Source of the DNA: Chromobotia macracanthus
Lineage: Eukaryota > Chordata > Actinopteri > Cypriniformes > Botiidae
Length of the DNA stretch: 64,000 nucleotides
Direction: 5' to 3'
NCBI GenBank assembly: GCA_036877525.1
Contig: JAZGTH010000008.1
Span: 11,500,001-11,564,000 of the forward strand
Below the pieces are notes generated by a model. The model did not search any database and was not told where the DNA came from. It saw only the letters and a program-made list of their open reading frames with translations. The position numbers and the translations under genes are program-made. Shown here one piece after another: positions 46,189 through 58,333 of this stretch. Position 1 is the stretch's first letter, and every line of letters begins with the position of its first letter.

Positions 46189-48128
46189 TATATCAGTAAG
46201 AACTCAACAGTGTGTTCTAGTAGTGAGCTCTATGATTTACTCATCTGAGCTTGTTTACCACTGCAGCTGATGCAAGTGAAAATAAAACAAATAAAGTACA
46301 AGTCTGCACTGCACAGGGCTGGAGAGATAGAATCGTGAAATAGAGCCACAGGGAGTTCCTTCTGTTTACCTGCTCGAGACATTTAAAATCAAACCCCTCA
46401 AATCACTGTAACGCCGCCCCTGCTGAAACTACACCACCAAACACCAAAATACAGCCCTAATATAAAATATTCCATTCACATCCAGGATATGAGTTAATAA
46501 AAAACACATCCATGTGTGGATTTTCTTTAGTAACCCACCAACTAAACTCAGTGCTTTCACTATGTGTTGGAATAACGTTACTTTCATTGGTTTCAAATGC
46601 ACAGAAATGCAGTTTTGCCCTGGGACAGTAAAGTAATAACTGTTCAAATGAAGCTGCTGATGTCTGTTGCTGTTGAATTACGCTGGTTGTAAGTGAGAGC
46701 CCAAAGTAAGCAGATGTGGATGGAGATGAAATAGAATTCAAACGTGAGCAAACATTTAGTTTTTTATTTTTTATTTATTTTCTGATGGACAGGATCGGTA
46801 ATTTAGTTGGTTGGATCTTGAATCGCTACACACGCAAATCACGGTGACTTGTAAATATGCATGTTTATTTTTTACTGCGGATGTTTGCGGAGTTGTCCTG
46901 AGGGGACGGAGGATACAGTAAATGTTAGCCCACGCACGGCAGGTAAAAAAAACGTTATCAGAGGGTTTTAAAAAATTCACGATGGAAGTCAAGGTGGACT
47001 GGGTACTGGTGCCAAGAAACCGAGAATTTACAGTTTGAATTAAAACTTTAGGATTTTAGGCAAGTTTCTTGCAACTTTTACTGAGACCAAAGCAGAAAGA
47101 AAAATGGAAAACACGATGAAGAAATGTCACAAGCCAAATTCGAACATCCATCACCCAAAAGAGTTTAATGTGGTAGTCCACAGCTCCGACTAAATTAACG
47201 TTAAAACGATACACAAAATGACAGAATAAATCAGGATAGTCAATAAGAACAAATGAAGGGCAAGATTTAATTCACTCAGGATTGATTGGATCACGCAGAG
47301 TAAAGGGGAGGAGCTAAAAATATAAGCAGGCTCTATGATGTCAGCCAAAAGGGAAAGTCAATGCTGATTACAAATGGATTTTAAAACTTTTCATGATGAA
47401 CTGAAAAACACATTCCTCTCACAGCTTGCTCCTCTTTAACCACATGAAGGCCGGATGAATTCATTGATGATGCGATGGAATCTCGCTCAGGAAAGTTTTG
47501 AGAGTGAATTCAGATTTATCTATGGTTCGATTCAATTCCAGAGCACAGAAGAGTCTCTGGAATATTGTTTCAGAGCGATAAGCATTCTGAGATCCATTTT
47601 GGGATATGCAGAAGGGTGAACGTCAATAGCTTGATGGTAAAAAGCACAGATGACTTGACATTTAGACATGTATACAGTATTGATTCAGAGTTCAATATTA
47701 CAGTCCAGGTCCACTCTCCAACACAACAGCCCACCTGTCAGATCAATACTTATTTCAAAGGAAGAAACAACTGTGAACAAAGCGAGATTTATCACATTTT
47801 CAAATACGAATGAGCAAAACAGTAAATGTTTAATATCCCCACAATACACTGAGAGCACATCGTCATGACGACCAGCATGAACTGAAGCAAATTACTGTCA
47901 AACATTATCATAAGGATCACCAGAAAAATACATAAACTGGTAAATAAAGACAGGCTGTCAAAAGGTCTGTCATTTTAGTAAAGCAGAAACTTCAATATTT
48001 AATGCTTGTGGGTCCTGTTTTTGTATTGAAATTGACTAAGTCAGTAAAGCAGAATAAAATGTGAGGATTCATATAAAGACCTCAGTAATGGGAAAAGTGA
48101 CAGAAGTACAGAGATACCCCTTAACCCC
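46188..48128. other. Unique stretch, no gene seen
   Basis: No repeat recognised over 1.9 kb, unusual for this window. Frames of 72-94 codons at 46429-46741 (minus) and 82 codons at 47565-47813 (plus) show no domain. Confidence 0.35.
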
Positions 48129-48143
48129 CCACACACACACACA
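48129..48143. repeat. (AC)n microsatellite
   Basis: Eight AC units running directly into the transposon terminus at 48144. Confidence 0.9.
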
Positions 48144-48516
48144 CACAGCTAACAAATTTAGGTTTTAGGAACGTTTCCCCAACATTTCCAAAAACATTAA
48201 AATTGTTTTTTAAAAGTTAAAAGATATGTTTAAAATGTCCAGTTTTTTAGATGTTGTATTAACATTATTGTTTAGTCTTAAGAATATTATTCAAGCATTA
48301 TTTTTTTCAGTTTGTAACGTTTTTAAATGTTCCATTAACAACTTAAGAAGAACATTTTTGATATATGATACATAACTTTTAAAGCGTTCTAGTGATGTTA
48401 CTGCAAAAACTTTTTCCTTGCAATCAAGGAAACATTCAAAATTACATTTTTAACATTTGTGTTACTTAATGGAAATGTTAGGGAAACGTTCTTGCAACTT
48501 AAAACTGTTGGCTGGG
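48144..48516. mobile_element. CCCAGCTAAC family, inverted chimera with two identical ends
   Basis: The left part follows the plus orientation from CACAGCTAAC through 'ccagttttttagatgttg' to 'gatgttactgcaaaaac'. It then switches at about 48420 to 'ttacttaatggaaatgtt', 'agggaaacgtt' and 'cttaaaactgttggctggg', the same element end in reverse. Both termini are therefore the same end, and the normal 'gttagccaac...tgagaacattccctg' end is absent. Flanks are CA and TG. Confidence 0.75.
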
Positions 48517-48803
48517 TGGAGACTTTCAATGTAGAAACAATGTTTTTAAAAAAGGATTTCTAAGCAAATTCAACAGCACAATAACCTGAGTTTCATATAT
48601 TTAGTGCTTACATGTTTAGCTCTCTGATTAAGATTCTGTCAGGTTTTGTTAGCAGTTTTCAGCAGTCTTACAGCTTAATTCTGAGACAGATCACATGGGC
48701 TGTTCTGATCAAGAGTGAAACAACAACAGAGCAGAGGTTTGATTCTGTAACGCTCCATTTCCTGAGTCTGTTCCACCTGGAGTTAAACCCGAAACCTTTG
48801 TGT

Positions 48804-49293
48804 TAGCAGAACAGTTCACTGAAAAACAATTCTGTCATCATTTACTCACTCTCATGTTGTTCCAAACCCGTGTGATTCTCTGTCTTCTGTGGGACACAAA
48901 AGGAGACGTTTAGCGGAACATAAAACTATCAGAACTATCTCATTTGCGCTTATGCTCAAAACACTGAAACCGAGCTACAAGATGCTCGAGAGCCAATTAT
49001 GTCTGATGAGCGAGGGAGTCCAGAAGATGTTCGAGAGCTGGAGAGATGAAGATTTTCAGAAAATAACCTAAATTTTGTTCTTGTGCTGCCTCAAATCTAA
49101 AGTAAGACTCAAGTCGTGTGTACTACAGTAATAGTGATTTCTGGAGCTTGACAGCCCCGGTAACCATTCAAATTCACTGGATGGAAAATAACAGTCTGTA
49201 TATTAAGCAGCTTAACATCTACTTTTGTGCTCCACAGACGAATGTCAGTGCTACAGGTGGGAACATTCATTTTTGGTTGAGCTATTCTTTGAA
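48804..49293 (+). mobile_element. GGGATAGTTCACC element with a foreign interior
   Basis: The left end 'acagttcactgaaaaacaat', 'tcatcatttactcact' and 'tgttccaaacccg' and the right end 'acttttgtgctccacagacg' and 'tcatttttggttgagctatt' belong to the family. The 300 bases between (48915-49215) do not resemble the usual interior; a 60-codon frame at 48889-49071 is probably incidental. Confidence 0.65.
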
Positions 49294-49303
49294 TCATTAA
49301 GCT

Positions 49304-49546
49304 CCCAGCTAACAAGGAACATACTCAGAACGTTGGCTTGCGTTCTCACAAAGCTCTCTCAATGTTATCTCAAAGCTATCAAAAATCATTCTTGCAGTAA
49401 TGTTAGTAGAACGTTTTTAACATTGTATTTTATACATTAAAACGTTATTCTAAAGTTGTTAGTGGAATGTTTTAAAGTTATAGAATTTAAGAATTTTAAG
49501 AAAGTTTTTGTTACTTAATGGAAATGTTCTTACAACCCAAGCTGGG
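49304..49546 (-). mobile_element. CCCAGCTAAC family, both ends present
   Basis: Ends CCCAGCTAAC and CAAGCTGGG, with CT on both sides (49302-49303 and 49547-49548). 243 bp. It starts 10 bases after the neighbouring element ends. Confidence 0.85.
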
Positions 49547-50303
49547 CTGACATCAGCACGTTTAGTTTTTTTGTTTGTTTACACATACTTTTTTACGTTA
49601 TGTTGCAGATTGGCAGGTCTCCTGTACTTTGTTTGTATTGTGAGCCTTTGCTTTGTTGTTTTGTTAAAAATAAGTGTTATTTAACCAACCCCTACCCCCC
49701 CATCCCATTTGGGATTGCATTTTGGATACGTTGTCGTTAGGCGTAGGTTGTGTGCGAGTGAAAATCGCTTTTCCGGAGAAGCTTTCCGCCATGTGTTGAT
49801 AGCTTGGCTTGTATTTCTCACATGTTAATGTGTGTTTTCACATACTGCACAATGCCAGCTCATGGAGACATTGTGTTTGATAAAGGAGTGAACTTTCTCA
49901 CAGGCTTCGTGCCAGGTACTTCCTACTAAGAGCTCAAACAAAACTACTGCAGGCACCGAACCCGCTGGAGAGCATGCCTGTCAGACTGAAACTCTCAGGC
50001 AGATGAAGTTTCAGAATCTAATTCATATTCCATAGCCTGCAGTCATAATAAAGCGCCTCAGATGCGGAGCTGGAAAGTGGCAAAGGAACTTTGTATGTGA
50101 TGGATCAAGGCTAATCTTGTTGTACAAAAACTGCAATATATTTCTTATTATTCCATGTGCTGAACAGATTGAGCATTATTAGAAAAACACTTTAGTTTTT
50201 ATTCAGTAAAACGGCCTTAAAAAAGTAGAATGGTGAACTGAGATGGAGGTGGCAACTTCTGAAGTTCAGAACTCTACTGATAGCATCAAAACCTGAGTGA
50301 ACG
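49547..50303. other. Unique stretch, candidate regulatory part at 49860-50120
   Basis: 49860-50120 is repeat-free with balanced composition ('ctcacaggcttcgtgccagg', 'ataataaagcgcctcagatg'). No exon-like frame. Confidence 0.3.
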
Positions 50304-50640
50304 CCCAGCTAACAATTTTAGATGGTAAAACATTTCCTTAATGTTATTATTAAGTAACAAAAACCTTAAAAATGTTATTTTGAAAGTTCTAGGAACACTT
50401 AGTTTTAAGACATTGCGTTAACATTATTGCTTGACAATAAATAAGAACGCTATTTAAACATTGTTAAATTCTCTAATGTTCCTAAAATGTTTCATTAACT
50501 ACTTAATGTTTTTGATATACTGTTTACAATACATTACATTAAAAAACATTGCACTAACGTTACTACAAGAACATTTTTGATAGCTCCGAGAGATCTTAGA
50601 ACATTAGTCAACATTCGGATAACATTTCCTTTTAGCTGGG
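50304..50640 (+). mobile_element. CCCAGCTAAC family, full length (337 bp)
   Basis: Perfect CCCAGCTAAC start and TTAGCTGGG end. The flanks are CG and TG, as expected if a CG duplication lost one CpG by deamination. This is the best reference copy for the family. Confidence 0.85.
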
Positions 50641-52128
50641 TGCCAAAGTCATTGTTTCAGATCTTTACCCTCCTCTTCCCCTCATACACTCTCTCTCTCA
50701 TTCCGCACCTCATTCTTTATGTTTCAGAGAGTGTATTTATTTTAGCTGAAACTCCTCATAAGCTGAGGTTTGCTCAGGGGACAGGGATAGTGAGAGAGGT
50801 AGAGTGAGCTCATAACTCAGTTTAATGCCTGTCTTCACAAGCCTCTAGCATCTTACAAAGAACTGATAAAACCAGAGGGGAGAGGAGGGATGAAAAAGAG
50901 AAAGTCATTGTAAGAGAGCAAGTATAACAGAGATAAAGGGAGAGATCACTTCCTGTCGGGGAAGTTCGCAGCAGCCAGAGTGGAATATGCTAACGGTGTT
51001 TGAGAAAACAGAGGCGTATGTGCAGTGTGCCTCTTCAGATGTTGCGGAGGTGAGAATCGGTGCAGCGATCGGTGGCGTCCAGGGTCACGCACAGGTGAGA
51101 GTTCAAAGTTGAGGACGGCAGCCAATCACAAACACGCTGACTGAAGGCGGAGACCAGGGACTAAGCACATCTGACCGTAGATCACATGGTCTGGCTACAG
51201 ACGCTCGGAACTAGTCACAAAAGACAAAATTCGGCAAGGAAGCTCTGAAAGGTGAGACAGAGACAGCATAAGGAGGAGGAGATGGACGACTCGTGGAGAA
51301 ATGAAATCACAAAAATCAATAGAGAGCATCAGTGACCACCAACTTTTTCTGCAGCCTTGGTTTTAAAAGTATCTTTCCCATTTATTTTCACCTTTAGGGA
51401 TTTAAAAAAATCCTCAGTAAGGAGTTCTAAGCCATGAACCACACCAGCCAGCTCTGAGATGAATTACAACATTATAAACCTTGATTTCAAACAAAAAGCA
51501 TATACAAATCTGGAAACAGACAAAGACACATGACAGAACGTCGCATCTTTTCTGAGGGAATGAATTACAATCCCATAAGGTAGTGCACATGGCATAATAA
51601 AAATATAAATAATACATATTAAGTCAATATTTGTATAATTAGTTCTGAGTAAAATTGAGTAATTTTTAGGCGCAGAGATTAATTTCTCTTCCTACACTAC
51701 AACATGTTAATTTCTACACTACAATAATGCATATTGTAAATTTGTAAATTCTGTGTGCAATTATGTATATTCTGTCCATTTTGTCCATTGTATTTACTAC
51801 ATACTGTTATATGTATATTTGTTACTGTTACATGTCTGATACTGTATTTGCACTGCCTGGAGTCACACTCAAGATTTTCACGCACATCTACACGTGTTGA
51901 GGTGATGTGACAATAAACTTCATTTGAATTGGATTGTCATTCAAAATGCTTTCTGGAAGTGGGCGGTCGCTGCTTACTAATCTAAACTTTTGTAACTCCA
52001 GGTTGAGCTGTCTCCACACTGAAAGACCGTCTTCAGTCGTTTCTTATCGCTCAGAGGTCAAAGCGCTCTGACCAGAATGCCGTAGCACCCCCAACCACAT
52101 GCAACGCGCTTCTCCACCTACACCACGC
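50641..52128. other. Unique stretch, no gene seen
   Basis: Purine-rich tracts at 50868-50945 and 51240-51300, and a mildly CpG-enriched part at 50990-51200. No repeat or exon recognised. Confidence 0.35.
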
Positions 52129-52146
52129 ATCCCACAATGCACTGCG
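52129..52146 (+). promoter_or_regulatory. ZNF143/Staf-type site ATCCCACAATGCACTGCG
   Basis: Shares CCCACAATGCACTGC exactly with the site at 42938. The surrounding 52070-52180 is CpG-containing and C-rich, unlike its neighbours. Confidence 0.4.
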
Positions 52147-52326
52147 CTAGTGGGCTCCAACGCCACTGCATGCTATTGATGACTCCCACACACTTTTACC
52201 TCACCTTGATATTCTATCTAACCCTGGTTTTCAATTCCACAAATCCCTTCCACAGAGAACATACAATGTCAAGGGTCAAGTTTAGATAAAAAAACATACC
52301 TGTGACAAAATCGTTCCATCAAGAGC

Positions 52327-52362
52327 TTTAAAGACAGAGTTCACCCCAAAAATGAGAATTTA
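52327..52362 (+). mobile_element. GGGATAGTTCACC element, left terminus only
   Basis: 'tttaaagacagagttcaccc' then 'caaaaatgagaattt'; the rest of the element is missing. Confidence 0.6.
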
Positions 52363-54110
52363 AAAGCTGGAGTCATAGTCAGATTGTTTTGTGTTACCTT
52401 TTTTGAGGCGATGTGCTTTAATTTTGTTTAGAAGTCATTAGGTAAAAGCCCTTTTGGCCCTTCAGTATGTTTGTGTCTCTTGATCTAATATATTTTTATG
52501 TCCTTTTAATTAAATAAGAATGAAGCTCTAAAATGAGGAGAGAAAGATGTTCTATCTAAAGCACCCACTTTAAACAGTGCTTAAACAGATTTGTTTAGTA
52601 TAATAAACACCAAACGACTTCAGTATTACTGCTTTTTTCTCTTTCATCTAGCCTTGACGTCTTTTATGTGCTTCAAGAATCTAACTATGTAAACTATGAT
52701 GAAAACTGTGACACCTTTTGTATTTGTGAATGTAACGTTTCACATCATCCTACGGCTCTCATCCTCCATCGTCGGCATTCGACATGAGCGTAAGTCACGA
52801 TCATTATGTGAATGTGTAAAGAACTTCAAAGTTAGAGGAGTAAACAAAGGCTCCAGCCGCGTTTCCCATTAACATCTGTTTAAAATGGAGATGTGGTTCT
52901 GGCGCCGGGGAAGGGGCGAGGACTCTCTGAGTATTATACAAATCCTGGAGCGCAAATTACCATACAGAGTTGCACAGACCGCCATGATGGATTGAACCGT
53001 ACAAGGCGTGGAAATGCGCCCACTCAAACTCTTTCAGAACCGGCTACAGAGACAAGAGGGACTCACAGCATAAAATGCAAACACAGAAACATCTCATTTG
53101 TTTCCCACCGCACATGTGTACTTTTAGCCTGCTTGTTCTCCATAAATGCCCAATGTGCTTCACAAAGACTTAGCCTCAGACGCAGCGGCGTACAGAAACT
53201 CTGCACGCCCCCCACAAACCGTAAGACGAGGCCCCGTCCACGAGCAGTGGCTTCATGCATGAAAGTTTGTAGAGGGCTGGCAGTGTTGACAGAAAGTCTA
53301 GCTCACACTTTGTTTTTAATATCTTTTTAAAAGTTATTTTTGTCATTTTAAAACTTTACTTCTGGTGATCTGCAAACTTTTGGCATTGTCAACAGAGCGT
53401 ATTGTTTTCTGCCAGCTGTGATAATGACTCCAGTGTAAATGACTGCAGTGTAAACACATTTGTGCCACATTACAAAGCCTGTGTAAACTTTACTTTCTGT
53501 TGTATATATGCTCATTCTAATGCAGTGTAAAGAATGATTTACATAGCAAATCATACATAACAAGAACTAAATTGTCTTCTTAACCCCGGCAGAGATTCTC
53601 TTCCTAAATAATGGTCGCCGACGGCAACTGCTGCTCTTTTTTTAAACAAAATTTTCCAATATTGTGGTTTTAATAATTTCAGATAAACCCAGCCCTAAAC
53701 AGCAAGTGAAAACAAAATGAACTGTGATTGGTCGCTTTAGGCGTCAATCAAACAAACCCTTCGTGTATGAGTGCCGGTTCTTGGCCAGAACAAGTTACAA
53801 TGTGAACCAAGTCAAAAGTATCCAAGACAAGTCTACACAAGCTGTGCAAGACACCGAATTTCTCCCTCACTGGTGAACCCACCCCATCTCTCCTCAAATC
53901 TCTCCTGAATTATCAGAATCATGCAGCTAATTCTGCTAATCACATAGCTTTGGCATGCAGAGGAAAAACCTGTTAAAATATGAAATGGCAAGATTTCTTT
54001 ATGTGTGTAAGCGAGTGATTTTTGGCCGGATTTTACATTAGGCTCTTACTGTCGGTGCTGGAGAGAGAGGACAGCGAACAGCCTGCATCCAAGAGCAGCT
54101 CCTGCCAAGC
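52363..54110. other. Unique stretch with a CpG-dotted part
   Basis: 52870-53250 is GC-richer and contains a 145-codon plus-strand frame (52893-53330). It has no domain or motif and an opposite-strand frame is open at the same place, so I do not call a gene. Confidence 0.3.
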
Positions 54111-54165
<55 letters not shown>

Positions 54166-54166
54166 G
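54111..54166. repeat. (GA)n microsatellite
   Basis: About 25 GA units with two AGAAGA interruptions. Confidence 0.95.
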
Positions 54167-54479
54167 AGAGGCCAAAACAGCCCGAGGAGAGAGTCCACCA
54201 TGAATGATCAAATGCTGCACTAATACCGCTGACCGGTTCCAGGGCGCCTCGCTGTCTGATGCAAGCCCATGTTTACTTAGACCATTCCGGCTTCAAAACA
54301 AACCCTGGATAAAACAGGAAGGCTGAAATGTAAATGACAGCACAGAAAAACTCTTTTGATATGGGGATAAAAACCAGAAATACGTCCTTCCTACTATACA
54401 GTACATATGCATGTTCTCAACTGATATCTTGGATAAAATATTCAACATATATTTTCTTTTATCACGTGTGTCATGGTGT

Positions 54480-54757
54480 GAAGCTGCAATCCAGAACTTT
54501 CCTTGGTTAAAAATGAATAAGAATCAGTTATTGAGCAAGCACATAACAGATCAGTGTTCAACAAAATCTCCTTACCTTACACTGATTTACAAAGGTAAGT
54601 TTATAATAATGATTTATAATCTGAGCTGTCAGTCTGATCTCCCAGGAAATGTCAGTTTGGCTTTATTTGACTGAAAAGTATGTCAAGTAACCTGCAATTT
54701 TATGTTCCAAACAGAGATGATGACCGAGGCAAAAGTTAGGGATTGTAGCTTTAAATA
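54480..54757. mobile_element. TGCAATC-ended element, copy 3
   Basis: Left AAGCTGCAATCCAGAACTTT and right AAAAGTTAGGGATTGTAGCTTTAAA are inverted. The interior includes 'ttgagcaagcacataacag', 'atcagtgttcaacaaaatct' and 'ataatctgagctgtcag'. About 278 bp, the most complete copy. Confidence 0.8.
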
Positions 54758-55241
54758 ATTTTACTTCTTTGTCATTCTTGGATGATGTGCCATTTCAAAT
54801 ATTATTAATTCATTAAAAACGTCACCAAAAGTTCCAGACAAAACTGCGTGTATTTTGTGGTCTACTTGTTGTTCGTTGGCTGCCCAAAGCGGTACACCTC
54901 TCCCTCCACCTCTCCCTCTCCATCCAAGAGTTTGAGAGATGAGAGAGGACATCAGAAAAACAGAGGGAGGCGGTAAATGACATGTTTTCTCTGAACGGTT
55001 GCTCTCTGTCTGCACAGGTCATTGTTTTGCCTTCTGCAGTAATTATGCTGACATTTACATCAAGGAGCTCTCTCTTCATGACAGAGGATGTACTTCATAA
55101 AAATGGCCATTGAGACTCCACTGTTCTTTTCTGTGGGACTTGTTCTTAATTGACGGAGTCATCGCCTCTCTCTTGCTCACTTGCTCGCTCACACACATGT
55201 ACAAATACTAAAACATGCATGTCGGAAAACACAGGCTTCTG
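54758..55241. other. Unique stretch, no gene seen
   Basis: Contains pyrimidine-rich 54895-54925. No repeat recognised. Confidence 0.35.
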
Positions 55242-55310
55242 TTAAAGGGATTAAGCAAAAATGTTACATTCTGTCATTGTTTGCACAACCTTATATCATT
55301 CCAAAACCGT
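55242..55310 (+). mobile_element. GGGATAGTTCACC element, left-end fragment
   Basis: 'ttaaagggattaagcaaaaa', 'cattctgtcattgtttgcac' and 'tatcattccaaaaccg' align in order with the family's left end. It is cut off by the next element. Confidence 0.65.
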
Positions 55311-55648
55311 TTACAATCTGTAACTTTTTCTACAGAAAATGAGGAAAAATCAGTTCTTGAGCAAGTACATGACAGATCAGTGTTCAACACAATCTCCTTA
55401 CCTTACCCTGATTCACAACAGTAAGCTTATAATAATGATTTATAATTTGAGCTGTCATGTCCGATTTTGTGGGAAAAGTCCATCTGTAAACAGAAATAAG
55501 ACGATCAGGCTATTATATCATATGTTAGGGTACTGTAGCAGTGATTGTGCAGCGTCTGTCATCCACATTAAGAAAAAAACGTCATAAGTGACCTGCACTT
55601 TTAGGTTTCAAACAGAGATGGCAATAGGGTTAGGGCAAAAAGTTATAC
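55311..55648. mobile_element. TGCAATC-ended element, copy 4
   Basis: Left end TTTACAATCTGTAACTTTTT; shares 'ttgagcaagtacatgacag', 'tataatttgagctgtcatg' and 'tttcaaacagagatgg' with the other copies. The right end breaks at AAAAGTTATAC, where an L2-type tail begins. Confidence 0.75.
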
Positions 55649-55790
55649 ATTTACAATTAGCCGATGCTTTTATCCAAAGCGACTTACAAGGTAAGGAAAA
55701 CAACGAAGCGAGAAATCGCAGGGAGGCAATAACATCAGCCGTACATAGTTACAATTCTTACCGAGAGCACAATATTTCAGTACTTGAGAG
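55643..55790 (-). mobile_element. L2-type LINE 3' end remnant
   Basis: On the minus strand 'ccttaccttgtaagtcgctt' then TGGATAAAAGCATCGGCTAA and a TGTAAATG end form an L2-clade 3' tail, preceded by 'tgcgatttctcgcttcgttg', which looks like L2 3' untranslated sequence. The upstream limit is uncertain. A 127-codon plus-strand frame across it is only the antisense of this tail. Confidence 0.6.
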
Positions 55791-55979
55791 ACAATACCTG
55801 TTGGGAGAGAGGAGAAAAACAAAGGTTAGTAGTTTTTTTCATACTTGTGTCAGATTTTCAGGGAAGGATGAATACCTGACACATGGTATGGATGCAGCTT
55901 TAACGTTTTCAAATGAATACAAAAAAAGGGCTTTAGAAAGTGTTTTATGTCCAAGTTTTAGAAAACCATAAAGTAGTTT

Positions 55980-57310
55980 CATGTAATAAACAGGCTGACA
56001 TTTAATTTATTGTTTTAGAAAGCGGAGGGAAAGATTACATTTCAGTCCATTCCATTCCAAGTCATATAGACTACCTTTAAGGCACTTTTATCTTGTTTTT
56101 AATAATTTGACAGACATGGTCACTATAAACTGTTATTGTATGAAATAAAGACCTGCTTTAAAATTCTCCCTTTTGAAAATAAATAATGACAGAAATTTCC
56201 TTCTTTCTTTTTTTTGGAAAAAAATGTTTCGTTAAAGCATGTAAGAAATGGACATGTGAGTCTGACAGCAATGCAGAGAAAAAGAAAGACAGAATAAAAC
56301 TGCTAAAAATAATGACCTGCCTGTGTGTGAAGGAGCTTCTCAAATGAGTTCTCGGACGGTATCATTTTTAAACCTCAGCTTGTGTTTGAAAACTCAGTCA
56401 CAACAGCCTTGAGTGAGAGACAGACAGCACCTAATAAACTCTGACACGGATTCTCCACAGCTGCTCCAGCGTTAGTCCACAACTCCTCCTAAATAATGGA
56501 GCAACACGAGTCGTAAAGAAAAAAATTATACAGACAAACTGACTTTTAAATGATATTTCTTGCTCACTGCCTTGAGTGACTCTGTACTTTGGCGTAACCA
56601 ATTTTCATCGCCTCAAAACAAATTTCATAATCATGACTAACATTGAGCAACGGTTGTCTCTGCTTGAGGTGCTATGAAGGATTTATGAAATGATTGAGTT
56701 TTGGACTGTGGCTGCTGAACCTGCTTAAAGGACAGGTACGCTATATAGGAAAAAGCAGGCGGAGATTATATATGTAATCCTGCTTTTGTGCTCGTCAGAC
56801 AGAATTCCTCGTGAATCTCTTTATCTTTACTAAAACTGACAAGTGAGATGCAGTAGCTGTGAAATTAATAATCCTTTACAATAATGAACGAAGAAGAATT
56901 CACAATCAAGAACATTACAATGAAGGTTTCTTCTTTTCTGCAGTAATCAAAAGTCAGATAAGAGTGTTTCTTCACTTTAAAGTCTCAGGGGTTGATTTTT
57001 ATTAAAACTAACAGATTTCTCTTTTTCCCACTTGTCACTTGAAGGTCACAATAAAATTGGAAATCCTTGGAAACTTTTTAGCATAATTCATTTTTTATTT
57101 CTGATACTTTTCAAATGTCTTTTATGAATGTATTTTATTATTTTACACTCGTCCTGGGCCCACACTGTCAATCTTTAATTATGACAATCCATTATGAAAA
57201 TATTCTTACATCTTTAAAACGCTGATAATCTAAACAAATAAATAAATAACATTTGTGTACTGGGTGTACATGGAGACCAGTGTCAGTAATAAGCTTGAGA
57301 TACAACATAA
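55980..57310. other. Unique AT-rich stretch, no gene seen
   Basis: No repeat or exon signal recognised. Confidence 0.35.
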
Positions 57311-57314
57311 TAAT

Positions 57315-57483
57315 CTGCTGTAGCTCATTGGTAGAGCATTGCGCTACCAGGGCAAAAGGTTGTGGGTTTGATTCCCAGGGAGCACATGTACTAAAACAAT
57401 ATATAACTTGAATGTACTGTAAGTCACTTCGGAGAAAAGCATCTGCCAAATGCAATGTACATTACATTAATGTAAATGTAATA
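57315..57483 (+). mobile_element. Full-length tRNA-headed SINE with L2-type tail
   Basis: Box A region TGTAGCTCATTGGTAGAGCA, 'attgcgctaccagggcaaaa', box B GGTTGTGGGTTTGATTCCC, then 'gaatgtactgtaagtcactt', 'gagaaaagcatctgccaaat' and an ATGTAAATGTAAT-type end. Box B has one change (GGTTTGATTCC). It is the best SINE copy here. Tail similarity to L2-clade LINEs implies mobilisation by an L2 reverse transcriptase (known for such SINEs). Confidence 0.9.
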
Positions 57484-58333
57484 TGAGCCACATGATATGA
57501 CAAATAATACAATTAAAACTAAGGTCAATACTGTATCATATTTCTGTTGAGTGTCATTTTATTTGTGTCATAAGTAAGTGAGAAAATATTTAGTTGTTGT
57601 ATTTATGTAAGATACATCTAAACATCTAAACATCTAGTCACAAAATGTTATCAAATGAAATACATAAAAAAATCTATTGTGATGTATGCCAACTGATGAA
57701 CATCATTAGTACACAAATGAAGAAACGAATGTAGCCAACAGGACCAAAAGTGTCAACAGTAGAAAAACACCCAAAGATGTTCTGCAGAAAAAGTAAAAAG
57801 TTTAATGCAAGTAGAGAAAGCTGAAAACCTTTGTAAGTTGCCACACTGTGTGTATGCAAGCTGTGTGTTGACTAATGATTAGCCCATCAGTCTTTCTGTT
57901 GTTGTTGTTTTTCTTTCTTTTCATTTCCACATTCTCAATTTGTCACATTTAAACGTTCACCTCACGCTCAGGGTAACATTCATTAGTGGCGATGTTAAAA
58001 ATGACTTTTAAAGCGCGTAATGTCCGGCCTATATTAGTTAATGCCACAGGGACAGATGCTTTGTAGCTATAATTCAGGTATTCTTTGGTCCCATTGGTCC
58101 CAACAGTCCCATTGGTATTATGTTAGTTAATATAAACTGAAAGGTGTACAATGAAGATTAATAACCTTCTTCTCCCTCAGGTCTCGACAAAGCTACAGCG
58201 GCGCCCGGACATGAGCTAAAGGCGACTGACCGATACGTCATGCTTTGCGTGTTTGTTATGAGCTGGAAGTTGTAGATGCAGGAACAATGTGACACACTGA
58301 CCTCTGCAAGTCCTGTTGCAGTTCAGGTGTGTA
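57484..58333. other. Unique stretch, no gene seen
   Basis: 'ctaaacatctaaacatct' near 57618 is a short direct repeat. Nothing else was recognised. Confidence 0.35.

Noticed and set aside
12545..50640. CRISPR-like or regulatory array made by the recurring AACGTT/AGCTGGG motifs
   Set aside because: The motifs are blocks of one dispersed transposon in both orientations, with irregular spacing and target duplications.
52893..53330. 145-codon plus-strand frame, the longest outside repeats
   Set aside because: No domain, motif or splice context; another frame is open on the opposite strand, so GC composition explains it.
55588..55971. 127-codon plus-strand frame
   Set aside because: It is antisense to an L2-type LINE tail; the same peptide style appears in the antisense frame of the SINE tail at 57.2-57.5 kb.
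57315..57390. tRNA gene
   Set aside because: Box A and box B are present, but the continuous SINE body and L2-type tail show it is a SINE head. The same applies at 25265, 37687 and 15604.
57192..57455. 87-codon minus-strand frame
   Set aside because: Antisense of the SINE and its L2-type tail.
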